Assembly: GCA_964476565.1 (NCBI GenBank) | Contig: CAYZBG010000010.1 | Coordinates: 21,120-85,119 of the forward strand | Direction of reading: 5' to 3' | Length of the DNA: 64,000 nt | DNA from: CAMAXB01 sp964476565 | GTDB lineage: Bacteria > Verrucomicrobiota > Verrucomicrobiia > Opitutales > Opitutaceae | Shown here: positions 28,101 through 37,290 of the stretch, piece after piece | Numbering within the stretch: the stretch's first letter is position 1 | Layout of the letters: the number at the start of each line of letters is the position of its first letter | Position numbers and translations under genes: made by a program | Notes under the pieces: model-generated | Databases searched by the model: none | Told to the model about the DNA's origin: nothing | What the model saw: only the letters and a program-made list of their open reading frames with translations

Positions 28101-29136
28101 CCGCCAGCGCTTCGAGGCAGCCGGCCTCAAGGTGGAGATCTGGGATGCCGGCGCGCTCCGCGCCGCAAGGAACCCGGCGGAGTTCACCGCCGCCCTCAAG
28201 ACCTTCGCGTCCAGCCGATCCTGGGACGACGTCGAGCTCTTCATCTGCAACACCATGCTCACGTACTGGGGCATTCACCTTGCCCACCACCTGGGCAAGC
28301 CCTCGGCGTTTTATATCCACGAGAGCAATACGGTGAAGCGCTTCTTCCAGAACCTGCTCCTGCCCGTGGCCTGCGAAAGCGTCGAGGAAGCCTTCCGGCT
28401 CGCCACCCGAGTGGTGTTCACTGCCAAGTCCACCCGCGACATCCACGAGGAGCACAACGCCAACGACAACTACCGCACGCTGCCCAGCTGGGTCGATTTC
28501 CCGCGCATCGAGACCTTCGCCGCGGCCCATGCCCCGCTCGACCTTCGCCGCAAGCACAAGCTGGACCCCGATGCGATCATCGTGGTCAACATCGGCTCGG
28601 TCTGCGAGCGCAAGGGCCAGCACATCTACATCCGCGGCATCGACCTGCTGCGCAAGGAACTGCCCACCTTGTTCCCGGGCCGGAAGATCCAGTGGGTCAT
28701 GGTGGGCGCCCGCGAAGGCCTGTACATGGAGTCGCTGCTCGAGGACATCCAGCTGATGAACCTGCACGAGGTGGTCATCGTGCCGGAGACGCCCGACATC
28801 TACGATTTCTACCGTCTGGCGGACATCCTCGTCTGCACCAGCTTCGAGGAGTCGTTCCCGCGCGTGCTGCTCGAAGCGATGGTGTTCGGCACGCGGATCG
28901 TCAGCACGGACGTGAATGGCATCGCCGAGATGCTGACGAGCAACGATGAGGCCTACCTCGTGCCGGCCGGCGATCCCTTCAAGCTCGCCGCCGCCCTGAA
29001 GAAGGCACTTGCCGACCATGTCGCCGGCAACACCAAGATGGTCTCGATGGCCTACGCGCGCGCGGCGCGAAACTACCACCAGAGCCGGGCCTTCCCCAAA
29101 CACCTTCAGGTGATCCGGGAAGCGTGGCTTGGTTGA
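25174..29136 (+). CDS. Trifunctional glycosyltransferase: two modules, GT2, GT2, GT4
   Basis: This cytoplasmic multidomain enzyme has 1320 residues. Two beta-rich modules lie at about 1-110 (FLHIMGWLYVG) and 165-285 (FRVTGWAF). The first GT2 domain starts near 387 (VVVPAYNTP, then LVDHDD near 475 and YTDEDKIDD). The second GT2 starts near 653 (TIVIPTKDRADLL, VVDDAS, HLNNDVE). A GT4 domain starts near 932 (VLTHNLNFEGAP, CERKGQH near 1143, and EESFPRVLLE near 1225, which holds the E-x7-E motif). All three active sites look intact. It would add several sugars in a row, as large GTs of rhamnan and O-polysaccharide loci do. The same architecture recurs at 40563. There is no visible ribosome-binding site. 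Confidence 0.85.
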   Translation: MSSAADFRYHIDTPATWRPESAFLHIMGWLYVGPEGGCLDIRARVDDRISLGNYGLERPDLLASLGDSLGARRSGFILRAQTWRGARRLALDFHDGTRWREFFSTPLDTTALPADAVKPPRYLRAVTVYQTLHYLYRYFHRESWRTLCRETDAVLADVTTYPCDTGGIEPFIGQIENPGYWINAGYDKFRVTGWAFRTDGEILQLSATTGVLTENRLVYPKDRPDVAEHRKDHPGCGRSGYYGLVDIRHDVPNPVNLKIFADLPDGMRLLAFSRRMYLDRRDAHNGPIQIYRPALFYKVLAALLRGALLGRYRFDSWKEARGEIERLRQHLASTLGRGEPVKLPEVIARRRDQDPYTRWCWHNRLTPRLRAVLAQDSAAVVKAGGPLISVVVPAYNTPEKYLGELIACLKAQIYPRWELCIADDASPQPHVRRILEQAAKEDARIKPVFRPENGHISRATNSALDVATGEFVALVDHDDLLPDDALLHVAQAIVAHPTAGYLYTDEDKIDDTGRRFDPHLKGGWSPEMAITHNYTHHLTVIRRDIVERAGRLRPDYNGAQDIDLFLRCFELIPAGDVVHVPYVCYHWRAHAESTAQRGDQKGYLFDAARRAIADAVTRRSLRAEPVLPGFAREYALCLHQLKWDPALLRENPVTIVIPTKDRADLLARCLDSLARTTPKESVKVVVVDDASTDLAALALLESLPARADLRVEVVRAPASADGFNYSRLVNLGTARADTPLVLHLNNDVEATSPGWLEDLVGWSTVPGVGVVGAKLLYPDGTVNHAGIGFGREDGLAHVLFERLPAADFGYFFLPHAARNVAAVTGACLLTPTALYRDLGGFDEKELGVAYNDVDYCLRTQAAGRRVVVSPQAVLTHVGSASRGNQYTEREHVAFLARHGGYRDPYHSETLSFPPSHLPLDPYHRRHAQAPRPFKAVVLTHNLNFEGAPIFIFELARYLAEQPGVSITVASPQEGPLRQRFEAAGLKVEIWDAGALRAARNPAEFTAALKTFASSRSWDDVELFICNTMLTYWGIHLAHHLGKPSAFYIHESNTVKRFFQNLLLPVACESVEEAFRLATRVVFTAKSTRDIHEEHNANDNYRTLPSWVDFPRIETFAAAHAPLDLRRKHKLDPDAIIVVNIGSVCERKGQHIYIRGIDLLRKELPTLFPGRKIQWVMVGAREGLYMESLLEDIQLMNLHEVVIVPETPDIYDFYRLADILVCTSFEESFPRVLLEAMVFGTRIVSTDVNGIAEMLTSNDEAYLVPAGDPFKLAAALKKALADHVAGNTKMVSMAYARAARNYHQSRAFPKHLQVIREAWLG

Positions 29137-29157
29137 GCCCTGGTCGCCCGTTGCGCC

Positions 29158-30603
29158 GTGATCGAAACGCCCATCAGTTTCCTGCAGATCGATTCACCGG
29201 CGCCCGGCTCGGTGGTTCCTCCCGGACGTCATGCGCTGCAGGGCTGGCTGATGCCCAAGCTCGGCGGCGGTTTCGCCGACCTGCGCGTCGCGGTCGGCGA
29301 CCGCCGGTTTCCCGGTTTGTTCGGATTTCCGCGCGTGGATCTGGCGGCGCATTTCCAGACCGGACGTCCGTCGGAGCCGGCGGGGTTTCAGGTCAACGTG
29401 GAGCTCGGGCCCGGTCCTTGCCGGCTCACCATTGAGGCGCTGCAGATCGAAGGCGTGTGGCAGGAGGTCGGCGCCATCGATCTCACCGTCGACCCGGCCC
29501 GGCCGCCGGTGGACCTTCCGCTGCCGACCGCACCGGTGTGGGGCGGCGAATTCGGGCACCTCCTGCATGCGCTCCTGACCGAACCGACCGGGACCGCGCA
29601 GCTCGACGCGCGAGCCGACCGCCTCGTGGCGACGGCGCCCTTTCCGCGCGATGCGATGCGGCCCAAGGCACCATTCGTCGGCCGGCTGCACACGCCCGAG
29701 GCGATCGTCGCCGCGCCAGACGGTTTCGTCGACGTGGCCGGGTACCTGTTTCATCCCGCGGCCAAGGTGGTGGGAATGTCGGCCAGCACCGACCTGCAGG
29801 TCATGCAGGCATTGCGCACCGGAGAGTCCACGCCGGACGTGGCCGACGCTCACCCGCGCGCCGCGGCGGCGAAGGCCTGCGGCTTTTCCGGAAGGATCTT
29901 CGTCCCGGCCCAACTGCCCTCCCCCGTATCACTCCGGCTCTACGCCGAATTGGCCGACGGCTCCAGCCACCTCGTGCACGTAGCCCGCGTGCAGGTGCGA
30001 CCTGCCAGTGAACTCAGCCGGCCCTTCACTGTCCGCACCGCGGCTGAGATCGATGCCGCCGTCACTGCGTTGCGCCGGGCCATTGCCCGGCACCAGCTGG
30101 CCCTGGTCACGAATGCCGCCTTCGACGCCGAGTTAGCCCGGCTCCGGGCCGCGGTTGCGGCGGCGCCGCCGCGCGCGAGGTCCGCCCCGGAGATCGAACT
30201 GGAAAGCACGTTCCGGCACGCGAACGCCGCGCAAAGGCAGAATGCGGGTCTGCCCGCCGATGGTCTCCTGATCGCCGGCCTCGCCACCGATGCGGCACCG
30301 GTCGTCGCCGCGGGTCTGGCGCAGGCCGTGGACTTGTTGCGCCGTCGGCACCCGCGGCTGGCTCCGTCGGTTCACCTGGTGATGACTGGCGACGGCCCGT
30401 GGCTCGATCTCCCCGGCGTGACTCGGGCGGCGCGGCCGCTCACCGAGGACGACGTGATGCGTCTGGCCGATCTCACGGTGCGCACGGCTGACCGCGGGGC
30501 GGAGGGCCTGCCGGCAGGCGACACGGTCGTGCTTGCGGAAGCCCTGGCTCACCGCCTGCACCGCCGCCGGGCCGAACTCAGCGGAACGAAAGCGGTCCCA
30601 TGA
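29158..30603 (+). CDS. Module protein with degenerate half GT-B domain
   Basis: This 481-residue protein starts from a GTG 21 bp after the previous gene. Residues 1-110 and 170-285 are the paired beta-rich modules found in the GT4 proteins here, with LQGWLMPK and VDVAGYLFHP. Beyond them the usual GT-B N-terminal half (the THNLN-EGAP part) is missing. A short helical linker leads to a segment of about 150 residues that lines up with only the C-terminal half of the GT4 domain: QNAGLPADGLLIAGL, then HLVMTGDG and VMRLADLTVRTAD. The CERKGQH and E-x7-E motifs are absent, so glycosyltransferase activity is unlikely. It may be a binding or scaffold protein, or a decaying paralog. Its 3' end overlaps the convergent gene at 30578 by 26 bp. 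Confidence 0.65.
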   Translation: MIETPISFLQIDSPAPGSVVPPGRHALQGWLMPKLGGGFADLRVAVGDRRFPGLFGFPRVDLAAHFQTGRPSEPAGFQVNVELGPGPCRLTIEALQIEGVWQEVGAIDLTVDPARPPVDLPLPTAPVWGGEFGHLLHALLTEPTGTAQLDARADRLVATAPFPRDAMRPKAPFVGRLHTPEAIVAAPDGFVDVAGYLFHPAAKVVGMSASTDLQVMQALRTGESTPDVADAHPRAAAAKACGFSGRIFVPAQLPSPVSLRLYAELADGSSHLVHVARVQVRPASELSRPFTVRTAAEIDAAVTALRRAIARHQLALVTNAAFDAELARLRAAVAAAPPRARSAPEIELESTFRHANAAQRQNAGLPADGLLIAGLATDAAPVVAAGLAQAVDLLRRRHPRLAPSVHLVMTGDGPWLDLPGVTRAARPLTEDDVMRLADLTVRTADRGAEGLPAGDTVVLAEALAHRLHRRRAELSGTKAVP

Positions 30604-32689
30604 TCGTCCAGTCGCGCGCCGCGTTGTTGCGCGGTCCGGGCGTGATGGTGACCACGACCTTCGAGTCCGCCTCGAGGGTGAAGGCCTGCTTGAGTTTCAG
30701 CAGGCCACGCTGGTCGTAGCGGTCGCGAGGATTGATGTCCTGGGTGAACAGGACACGGGGGGCGATGCCGTCGCGCTCCTCCGTCACGATAACCTGGATA
30801 CCATCAGTCCGGTCGCCATGGGGAATGCTGTCTTCATATGCACCGGGCAGAATGCCAATCTCAGCCTGGAACGTATGGGCGCCCGCCGGCAGGCCGAAAA
30901 CGAGGCGCTTGGGCGGCTGCGCATCGAAGTAAGAACGCCCTTCCTGCTCGTAACGCGCGAGGGGAGCATCCGTAACGTAGGCCTCAGGCAAAGGATTGAT
31001 GCCCGCAAAGACCCATTCGTACCGCGGCGGCACGGCAGAAAACGGCACTTCGCGCCCGAGCAGACCGTGCTGCCATTGCTTCACGTCGATTTCCGGCAGC
31101 TCAAAGCCCTGAAGCAGGTCGCGCACGAACTCGCTGCGCCGATCCTGGGCCAGGTACACGTCGGTATCGAACCAACTGAAGGCGGCCACGGCATCGATCT
31201 TCAGCTGATCCCGCACCCGTGCGATCAACGCCGCGTTGAATCGCTGGTTGCCCTTAACGACCAACGCGCCGACGTGGTAGTCTTTCAGCTCGGAAAAGGC
31301 TCGGTCCAGGTAGGCGGGGTCATCCTCCACGCCGGTGCGCAGCATAAGGCTGCGCCGTGCGGCATTGTAGGGGATGACGGAGCTCCAATCGTCACCGGCA
31401 ACGATGAGCACATCGTCCGGTGCCGTCGCCGCCCGCAGGGCAGTGACCAGCTCGTGGTTATACGGCTTCTTCTCGGTCAACGACGACCAATAGTGCGCAA
31501 CGGCGTAGCCGGCCTGACCCAGCAGCAGACCGGCCACCACCACCCAGGCAAGCGGACGCGGCAGACGGGAGTGAAGGAGACCCACCGCAACCAGGCCCAG
31601 CGCAAGCATCACGGTCCACGCGTTGGCCACGTAGTAGTAGGCATGAAAGGCGTAGAGCAACGGGAAGATTACCTGCACGGCGAAGAAACAGCCGAGCAGG
31701 ACCAGCAACTCCCGCCACCAACGACGACCCACGAGGACGGCAAGCCCGGTCCAACCAGCCAGCAAGGGCCACGGCAGGATATCGGTGAACCAGATGTCTC
31801 GGTGTTGGCGCCAAATGTCCGCCTCGAAGCGGCGACCAAAGCCGAAATTAAAGTCGCGCAAATTGGACGACTGCAGGAACGACCCGGCGAACGACGCGGC
31901 CTTCACTCCGTCCGCAAAGCGTATCCACAGGACTCCAACCGCGAGCGGGACCAGCACGGTCGGCGCACACCAGGCAGCCCGCCGCAGAACCTGGGGCCAC
32001 CCCTCGCCTCCCCGCAGGTCGCGCGCGATCCAGACGAGGGTCCAGGCGGCCGCAGGCAGCAAAAAGAACAGGAACGTGGTCACCTTCACGAGGGCGCCGA
32101 GCACGCCCGCCGCGAGGGCGAGGGCGAGCCAACGCGGCTCACGCCGCTCCCCAGTTTGCACGTAAGCCCAGAGGAACCAGGCGCCGAACATGAGCGCCAT
32201 GGTCTCAATCAGGAACGCCCGCGCATAGAAGAGGTACAGCGGACAGCTCACCACCGCCGCGAGCAGGACGAAGCGCTGCCACCGGACCAAGCCCGCCAGC
32301 ACCATCACGCCGGCCAGGGCAGGCAAGGTCAGGTAAAAGCAAATCACGCCGACCACGCGGCCGGCCATGGGCAAGCCGAGCCCAGTGAGGTCGCTGACCA
32401 GCACCGTCGTCCACTGGTAGAGCGGAAATTCCATCGGGATCGACCACGGCGGGCCCAGCACGGGCGTCGGGTACGCGAGCGAAAAGTCACGGTCCTGCTG
32501 GATGAAGTGCGCCGAGATCGCGGTCTGCGTTTCGCGAAATCCATTGTGCGGCAGACCGGTCGAGCCCCAGCCCACCAGGGCGACGGCGAGGTGGATCAGG
32601 AGCAGCAGACCAAACAGGACGAGCGCCGGACGCTCGCGCGCATCGCGGACAGGCACAGGAACGGGTTGGGCGGACGAGGACACAGGCAA
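30578..32689 (-). CDS. GT-C-like membrane glycosyltransferase with shared C-terminal module
   Basis: This 703-residue protein is counted from a TTG at 32689; a GTG two codons in is equally possible and no ATG is near. The first periplasmic loop has FRETQTAISAHFIQQDRDF and then PPWSIPMEFPLYQW. Multiple membrane helices fill about 25-430. The C-terminal module shows TDGIQVIV, FTQDINPRDRYDQRGL and DWTIMGPLSF. The gene starts 12 bp after the stop of the paralog at 32702, so the two form a minus-strand operon. Like its relatives it should use a lipid-linked sugar donor on the periplasmic face. Whether the two proteins work in succession or on different acceptors is unknown. Confidence 0.74.
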   Translation of the reverse strand: MPVSSSAQPVPVPVRDARERPALVLFGLLLLIHLAVALVGWGSTGLPHNGFRETQTAISAHFIQQDRDFSLAYPTPVLGPPWSIPMEFPLYQWTTVLVSDLTGLGLPMAGRVVGVICFYLTLPALAGVMVLAGLVRWQRFVLLAAVVSCPLYLFYARAFLIETMALMFGAWFLWAYVQTGERREPRWLALALAAGVLGALVKVTTFLFFLLPAAAWTLVWIARDLRGGEGWPQVLRRAAWCAPTVLVPLAVGVLWIRFADGVKAASFAGSFLQSSNLRDFNFGFGRRFEADIWRQHRDIWFTDILPWPLLAGWTGLAVLVGRRWWRELLVLLGCFFAVQVIFPLLYAFHAYYYVANAWTVMLALGLVAVGLLHSRLPRPLAWVVVAGLLLGQAGYAVAHYWSSLTEKKPYNHELVTALRAATAPDDVLIVAGDDWSSVIPYNAARRSLMLRTGVEDDPAYLDRAFSELKDYHVGALVVKGNQRFNAALIARVRDQLKIDAVAAFSWFDTDVYLAQDRRSEFVRDLLQGFELPEIDVKQWQHGLLGREVPFSAVPPRYEWVFAGINPLPEAYVTDAPLARYEQEGRSYFDAQPPKRLVFGLPAGAHTFQAEIGILPGAYEDSIPHGDRTDGIQVIVTEERDGIAPRVLFTQDINPRDRYDQRGLLKLKQAFTLEADSKVVVTITPGPRNNAARDWTIMGPLSFR

Positions 32690-32701
32690 CGAGGTACGGG
32701 A

Positions 32702-34819
32702 CTACTTGATTTCAACCGCGCCGAGCATGGCCCAGTCGCGCGCCACGCTGTTGACTGGCCCTGGCGACGTCGAGAGCACGACGCGTGCATCGCGCTCGAG
32801 CGTGAAGGTGGCCGTCATGGTCAACACGCCCCGGTCCGAAGGCCGGTCGCGCGGATCAAGCAGGCGGGTAAACAACGTACGCCGTCCACCGTCAGGCAGC
32901 TCCTCGTACACGGTAAATTCCACGCCATCCGTGCGATCGCCATAGGGTACTTTTTCCTCGTACGCCCACTCGACGATTGCGCCCTCGAACGTGACGGTGC
33001 GCTCACCGGCCGGGATGTCGAAGTACAAGTGCAAGTCCGGATGAGCGTTGAAGAACTCGCGGCCGCCCACGTGCACCGTGCCGAGGCCGAAGGTGGAGAA
33101 GAACTTCACCGGCGTCGGCGTCATCTGCCGGAAGAACTGCCGGCTTTGTCCCGGCAGGCGGCTGACCACGATCTCGCGGGCATTCATCGCGTTCTCATCC
33201 GCGATGGCATCGGCGGTGAGCGCAAGGTCTTCGGTATCGACGAGGCCCTTGACGATCGGAATGGCGCCCAGTCGCAGGTTGGCCTCCATGTAGACGTCGA
33301 ACTCCTTCCACGTGAAGACCGGCTTGGGATGGAAGCCGAAGGTCTGGATCGCCTGATTGAGGAACGGCGCGTAGGTCCTGACCTTGTCCTTCACCAGCAT
33401 CACCACAACGCGCTCATCCTTGATGCGTTCGAAGGTCGCGGTGAGGTAGGCCGGCTGAAACTCGCGTCCGTTCGGAATCATCAGCGCGCGCCGTTGCGAG
33501 TAGTACGGGATGATCGAGCTCCAATCCTCGCCGGCAATCAGCAGGACATCGTCCGGCTCGGTGACCGCGCGAAGCGCCTTGGTCATGGGGCTGCCGCCCT
33601 GGCTGGTGCCATGCATCGACTCATATTGAACGCGGAAGAAGCCCCAGACCTGGCCGCCGAGCAGTACGCCAATCAAGGCCCAGGCCGCCACCCGCGGCAG
33701 GCGCGAATCGAGCAGGCCCCACCCCACCGCGGCGAACGCGATCATGAGGGTGAACGCGTTGGCGACATAATAGTACGCGTGCCACGCGTAGAGCTCGGGA
33801 AAGACGACCTGCACGGCGAAGAAGAGGACCAACATGGCCACGATCCAGCCCCACCACCGCCAGGCGAACACGACCGCCAGCGCACCGGCAAGGAGCGTCA
33901 CCGGCACGGAGGTGATCTCGCGGAAGATCTGGTACCAATGCTGATTCCACACCACCGGATCGAAGCGGCGTCCGATGCCGAAGTTGTAGTTGCGCAGATT
34001 GGCCGAGGTCAGGAACGCGCCCGCCGGGTTCTGCTCCTTGATCGCATCCGCATACGCCACCCACCAGAGGCTCACCGCCACCGGCACCAACGCCGCGGTT
34101 AGGCCAAAGACAAAGGTGCTGGTCCACGCCGGTTTCCACGCCGCGTCGCGGCCGGGACGGGTGCGCCAGAGGTGCCAGAGCGTCCAGCCAAAGGCCGGCA
34201 GGAGCACAAACATGAACGTGGTGATCTTGACCAGACCCGCCAACGTCCCCGCCACCAGGGCCAGCCCAAGCCAACCCGCTCTGCGCCGTTCGACCGCACG
34301 GATGTACCCGAAAAGAAACCAGACCGAGAACATCAGCGCCATGGTCTCGATCATGAACGAGCGCGTATAGATCGTGTAGAGCGGGCACGTCAGCACGAAG
34401 GCCAGCGCAAGCCAGCGCCGGCCGGCCGGCAGGCCGCCGAGTCCGAGCAGCAGGTACAGCGCCGGAAGCGTGAGGTAGAAACAGACGATGCTGACCAACC
34501 GGCCCGCCTGCACGAGGCCGAGCCCGGTGGCGTTGCTCACCCAGACTGCCGACCACTGATAGAGCGGGAACTCCATTGGGATCGACCACGGTTTGCCCAG
34601 GACGGGTGTGGGGTACGCGAGCGAGAAGTCGTTGTCCTTCTGGATGTGATACGCCGAGATCGCGGTCTGCGCCTGACGAAACTCGTTGCCCGGCAGGTTG
34701 GCACTCGTCCACCCGAGGGTCATGGTCCACAGGTGAAAGAGAACGGCGACACACAGCACCCAGAACGCCAGGCGGCGCTCTGTGCGTCCGGTTGCCGTCG
34801 CGGGGGAAGGTTCAGTCAT
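32702..34819 (-). CDS. GT-C-like membrane glycosyltransferase with shared C-terminal module
   Basis: The protein has 705 residues from the ATG at 34819; 28 upstream codons in frame were left out because the membrane protein begins naturally at MTEPSP. The first loop has NEFRQAQTAISAYHIQ and KPWSIPMEFPLYQW, closely matching the protein at 20307. About a dozen helices lie between residues 20 and 420. The C-terminal module contains TDGVEFTVYEE, LFTRLLDPRDRPSDRGV and DWAMLGAVEI. It is divergent from the GT4 gene at 34969, with 149 bp between the starts, which must hold both promoters. It is the first gene of a two-gene minus-strand unit. Confidence 0.75.
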   Translation of the reverse strand: MTEPSPATATGRTERRLAFWVLCVAVLFHLWTMTLGWTSANLPGNEFRQAQTAISAYHIQKDNDFSLAYPTPVLGKPWSIPMEFPLYQWSAVWVSNATGLGLVQAGRLVSIVCFYLTLPALYLLLGLGGLPAGRRWLALAFVLTCPLYTIYTRSFMIETMALMFSVWFLFGYIRAVERRRAGWLGLALVAGTLAGLVKITTFMFVLLPAFGWTLWHLWRTRPGRDAAWKPAWTSTFVFGLTAALVPVAVSLWWVAYADAIKEQNPAGAFLTSANLRNYNFGIGRRFDPVVWNQHWYQIFREITSVPVTLLAGALAVVFAWRWWGWIVAMLVLFFAVQVVFPELYAWHAYYYVANAFTLMIAFAAVGWGLLDSRLPRVAAWALIGVLLGGQVWGFFRVQYESMHGTSQGGSPMTKALRAVTEPDDVLLIAGEDWSSIIPYYSQRRALMIPNGREFQPAYLTATFERIKDERVVVMLVKDKVRTYAPFLNQAIQTFGFHPKPVFTWKEFDVYMEANLRLGAIPIVKGLVDTEDLALTADAIADENAMNAREIVVSRLPGQSRQFFRQMTPTPVKFFSTFGLGTVHVGGREFFNAHPDLHLYFDIPAGERTVTFEGAIVEWAYEEKVPYGDRTDGVEFTVYEELPDGGRRTLFTRLLDPRDRPSDRGVLTMTATFTLERDARVVLSTSPGPVNSVARDWAMLGAVEIK

Positions 34820-34968
34820 GCCGGGAAACAAGACGGTGCCGCGAGCCCTTGCCAACAGTGTTTTTGGGGCGGCGAAACGGCCGGCTTTCCCGGGCTGGGC
34901 CAACGGCCCACGCCGCGCGTCTTTACATCGCGGGGCCGGCCCGCAATCGTGCGCCGTTTCACGCCTTC

Positions 34969-37188
34969 ATGCAGGAAACGCCGCTCGCCACCTTCTTTCT
35001 GGACCAACCGGCCAACGAATCGACCGTGCCCGCCGGGCCGCGCCTGATCCAAGGCTGGGTGGTGGCCAAGCCCGGCCTCGTCATCACTGACCTGCGCCTG
35101 CGTCTCGGGAACCGGATATTCCCCGTGTTTCATGGCCATCCGCGCACCGATCTGGCCCGGCACTTCGGGGCGCGCGAGCCGTTCCTGCTGGCTGGGTTCG
35201 AAGCGGAAATCGAACTCGCGGCCGGGGAAAACCGCCTCGAATTCGACGCCTGCTTCATCACCGGCGAATGGCGCCCGCTCATCACGCAGGTCCTTTACGC
35301 CATCGACAACCCGTTCGAGCCGCTGCCGCGCTCCGGGATCGTCAACCCGCATGAGTTCTCGCGCGCCCTGCGGCTAACGTTGCAGCGCGCCCGGGAGCTC
35401 CCGCTCACCCAGGCCGCGCAGGAGGTCGCCGCGTGCCTGCCGTATCCGTTCGTGACGCGCTTCTCCGCCGTGCCCTTCCACGGTCATCTGCACCACCCGC
35501 CGCTCCTGCTGCGCGCCGACTTCGGCCGCATGATCGTGGAAGGCTGGATCTTTCACGAGACACGCCGCATCCGGCAGGTGGCGGCAACGGTCGACCTGCA
35601 GGCCTGGCAGACGCTGGAAATGGGCGGCGAGCGCCCGTACGTCGCGGGCCTGCATCCGGATCAGCCCAACGCGCGCTTCAGCGGCATCCACGGATTTATC
35701 GACGTGCCCGCCCAGTTGCCGCAGCCGGTCAGCGTGCGACTCTATGCGGAGCTCGACGAGGGCGAGTGGACGCTCTGCCACGTGCAGCGCAACCACGTCT
35801 ACGACGCCGAGCAGAACAAGGTGCCGTACGTGGCCGGCAGTCTGCCGACCTTCTGGCAGGCCGCCCGCGCGCTTGAGGCGGCGTGCCGAGCCCGCGGGTT
35901 CGCCGTGCCGCGCGACCGGGCCTTCTACCGGGCCCTCCGCGAAGACTGGACCGATTACCGGATCCGGCGCCTGCCGCGACGCGCCCCCGCCACCGATCGG
36001 TCAGCGGCGATGACGGCGCCGACCCACAACGTGCCGAAGCGCGTCACCCTCATCACGCACAATCTCAACTACGAGGGCGCGCCGCTGTTTCTCGTCGAGT
36101 ACGCGGAGCATCTGATCCGCCAGGGCAGCACCCTGCAGGTGATCAGTGCCGCCGAGGGACCCCTGCGGACGCGCTACGAGGCTTTGGGCGCCACGGTTCA
36201 GGTCATCTCGGTCGGCCCGCTTCAGTCCGCCGCGAACGCCGGCGCCCTGCGCCGTGAACTCGCCGTCCTCGGCCGGCAGGTGGACCTGCGCGCCGCCGAC
36301 CTCGTGGTGGCGAATACGTTGTCCGCCTACTGGGGCGTGCACCTCGCCCGGGCCGCCGGACGCCCGAGCCTGCTCTACATCCACGAGAGCACCACGCCCG
36401 ACTGTTTCTATCTCGGGCACTGCGCGCCGTCGCTCCTGCCGGTGATCAAGCAGACCTTCGCCCTCGCGTCGCATGTGTCGTTCCTCACCGAGTCGACGCG
36501 GCACTACTACCGTCCGTTGCTCACGCGCGCCAATCACAGCCTCAATCCGGGCTGGATCGATCTGGGCAAACTCGACCGGCACCGCGCCGACCACCCGCGG
36601 GCGGCGTTGCGCGCCAAGTTGCACCTCGCCCCCGGCACCCGGCTGGTGATCAATCCGGGCACGGTCTGCGAACGCAAGGGCCAGCACATCTTTGCCCGCG
36701 CGGTCGACCTGCTGTGGCGCCAGCATCCCGAGCTGGCGGCCCGCGCCGAGTTCGTGATGATCGGCGCGCGGTCCACCCGTTTCGACCGCGAGATGGACGA
36801 CCTGCTCGGCACCCTGAACCGCCCAAACCTGCGCCTCGTGCCGGAGACGCCGGCACCGTTTGATTACTACGGCGCCGCCGATCTCTACGCGTGCAGCAGT
36901 TACGAGGAATCCTTCCCGCGCGTCGTGCTCGAGGCGATGGGGTTTGGACTGCCGATCCTCAGCACGAACGTACACGGCATCCCGGAAATGGTGCGCGCCG
37001 ATCAGGAGGCGGTCCTCGTTCCGCCTGGCGACAGCGCCGCCCTCGCCGCCGGGCTCGCCCGCCTGCTCGCCGATCCCGCGGCCGGGTCTGCGCTTGGCGC
37101 CGCCGCCCGCGCCCGCGTGGGCGAGTTCGACGCCAAGACCCTGCTCCCGCGCCACGCGGCCCTGGCGGCGCAGGTCGCCGCACGATGA
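34969..37188 (+). CDS. GT4-type glycosyltransferase with paired N-terminal modules
   Basis: This enzyme has 739 residues from the ATG at 34969; a long open frame upstream runs antisense through the neighbouring gene and was excluded. Modules lie at about 1-110 (LIQGWVVAK) and 160-285 (MIVEGWIFHE). The GT4 domain starts near 357 with LITHNLNYEGAP, continues with LLYIHEST, has CERKGQH near 566 and ends with EESFPRVVLEA near 645, including the E-x7-E pair. All expected retaining GT-B motifs are present. It is closest in architecture to the protein at 37291 and to the C-terminal thirds of the giants at 25174 and 40563. It probably transfers a single hexose in the cytoplasm. The donor sugar is unknown. 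Confidence 0.83.
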   Translation: MQETPLATFFLDQPANESTVPAGPRLIQGWVVAKPGLVITDLRLRLGNRIFPVFHGHPRTDLARHFGAREPFLLAGFEAEIELAAGENRLEFDACFITGEWRPLITQVLYAIDNPFEPLPRSGIVNPHEFSRALRLTLQRARELPLTQAAQEVAACLPYPFVTRFSAVPFHGHLHHPPLLLRADFGRMIVEGWIFHETRRIRQVAATVDLQAWQTLEMGGERPYVAGLHPDQPNARFSGIHGFIDVPAQLPQPVSVRLYAELDEGEWTLCHVQRNHVYDAEQNKVPYVAGSLPTFWQAARALEAACRARGFAVPRDRAFYRALREDWTDYRIRRLPRRAPATDRSAAMTAPTHNVPKRVTLITHNLNYEGAPLFLVEYAEHLIRQGSTLQVISAAEGPLRTRYEALGATVQVISVGPLQSAANAGALRRELAVLGRQVDLRAADLVVANTLSAYWGVHLARAAGRPSLLYIHESTTPDCFYLGHCAPSLLPVIKQTFALASHVSFLTESTRHYYRPLLTRANHSLNPGWIDLGKLDRHRADHPRAALRAKLHLAPGTRLVINPGTVCERKGQHIFARAVDLLWRQHPELAARAEFVMIGARSTRFDREMDDLLGTLNRPNLRLVPETPAPFDYYGAADLYACSSYEESFPRVVLEAMGFGLPILSTNVHGIPEMVRADQEAVLVPPGDSAALAAGLARLLADPAAGSALGAAARARVGEFDAKTLLPRHAALAAQVAAR

Positions 37189-37252
37189 CCGCACCTCCAG
37201 CGCCATCTGAAAGGGAGAAAGAGCAAGAGAAAGAGGGCAGACAACCAATCAG

Positions 37253-37280
37253 CCTACCCGCTACCCACTACTCGCTACTC
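37253..37280. repeat. CTACCCGCTAC-type intergenic repeat
   Basis: A short run of CTACCCGCTACCCACTAC-type units lies 10 bp upstream of the ATG at 37291. It matches the fragments at 5218-5240. The bases before it, 37207-37240, are a purine-rich low-complexity stretch. This is intergenic filler with no coding potential. Confidence 0.5.
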
Positions 37281-37290
37281 CCCCGCCCCC

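Noticed and set aside
30533..34102. A 1189-codon open frame on the plus strand
   Set aside because: It is antisense to two well-supported GT-C genes. The translation is rich in Arg, His and Gln without membrane segments or motifs.
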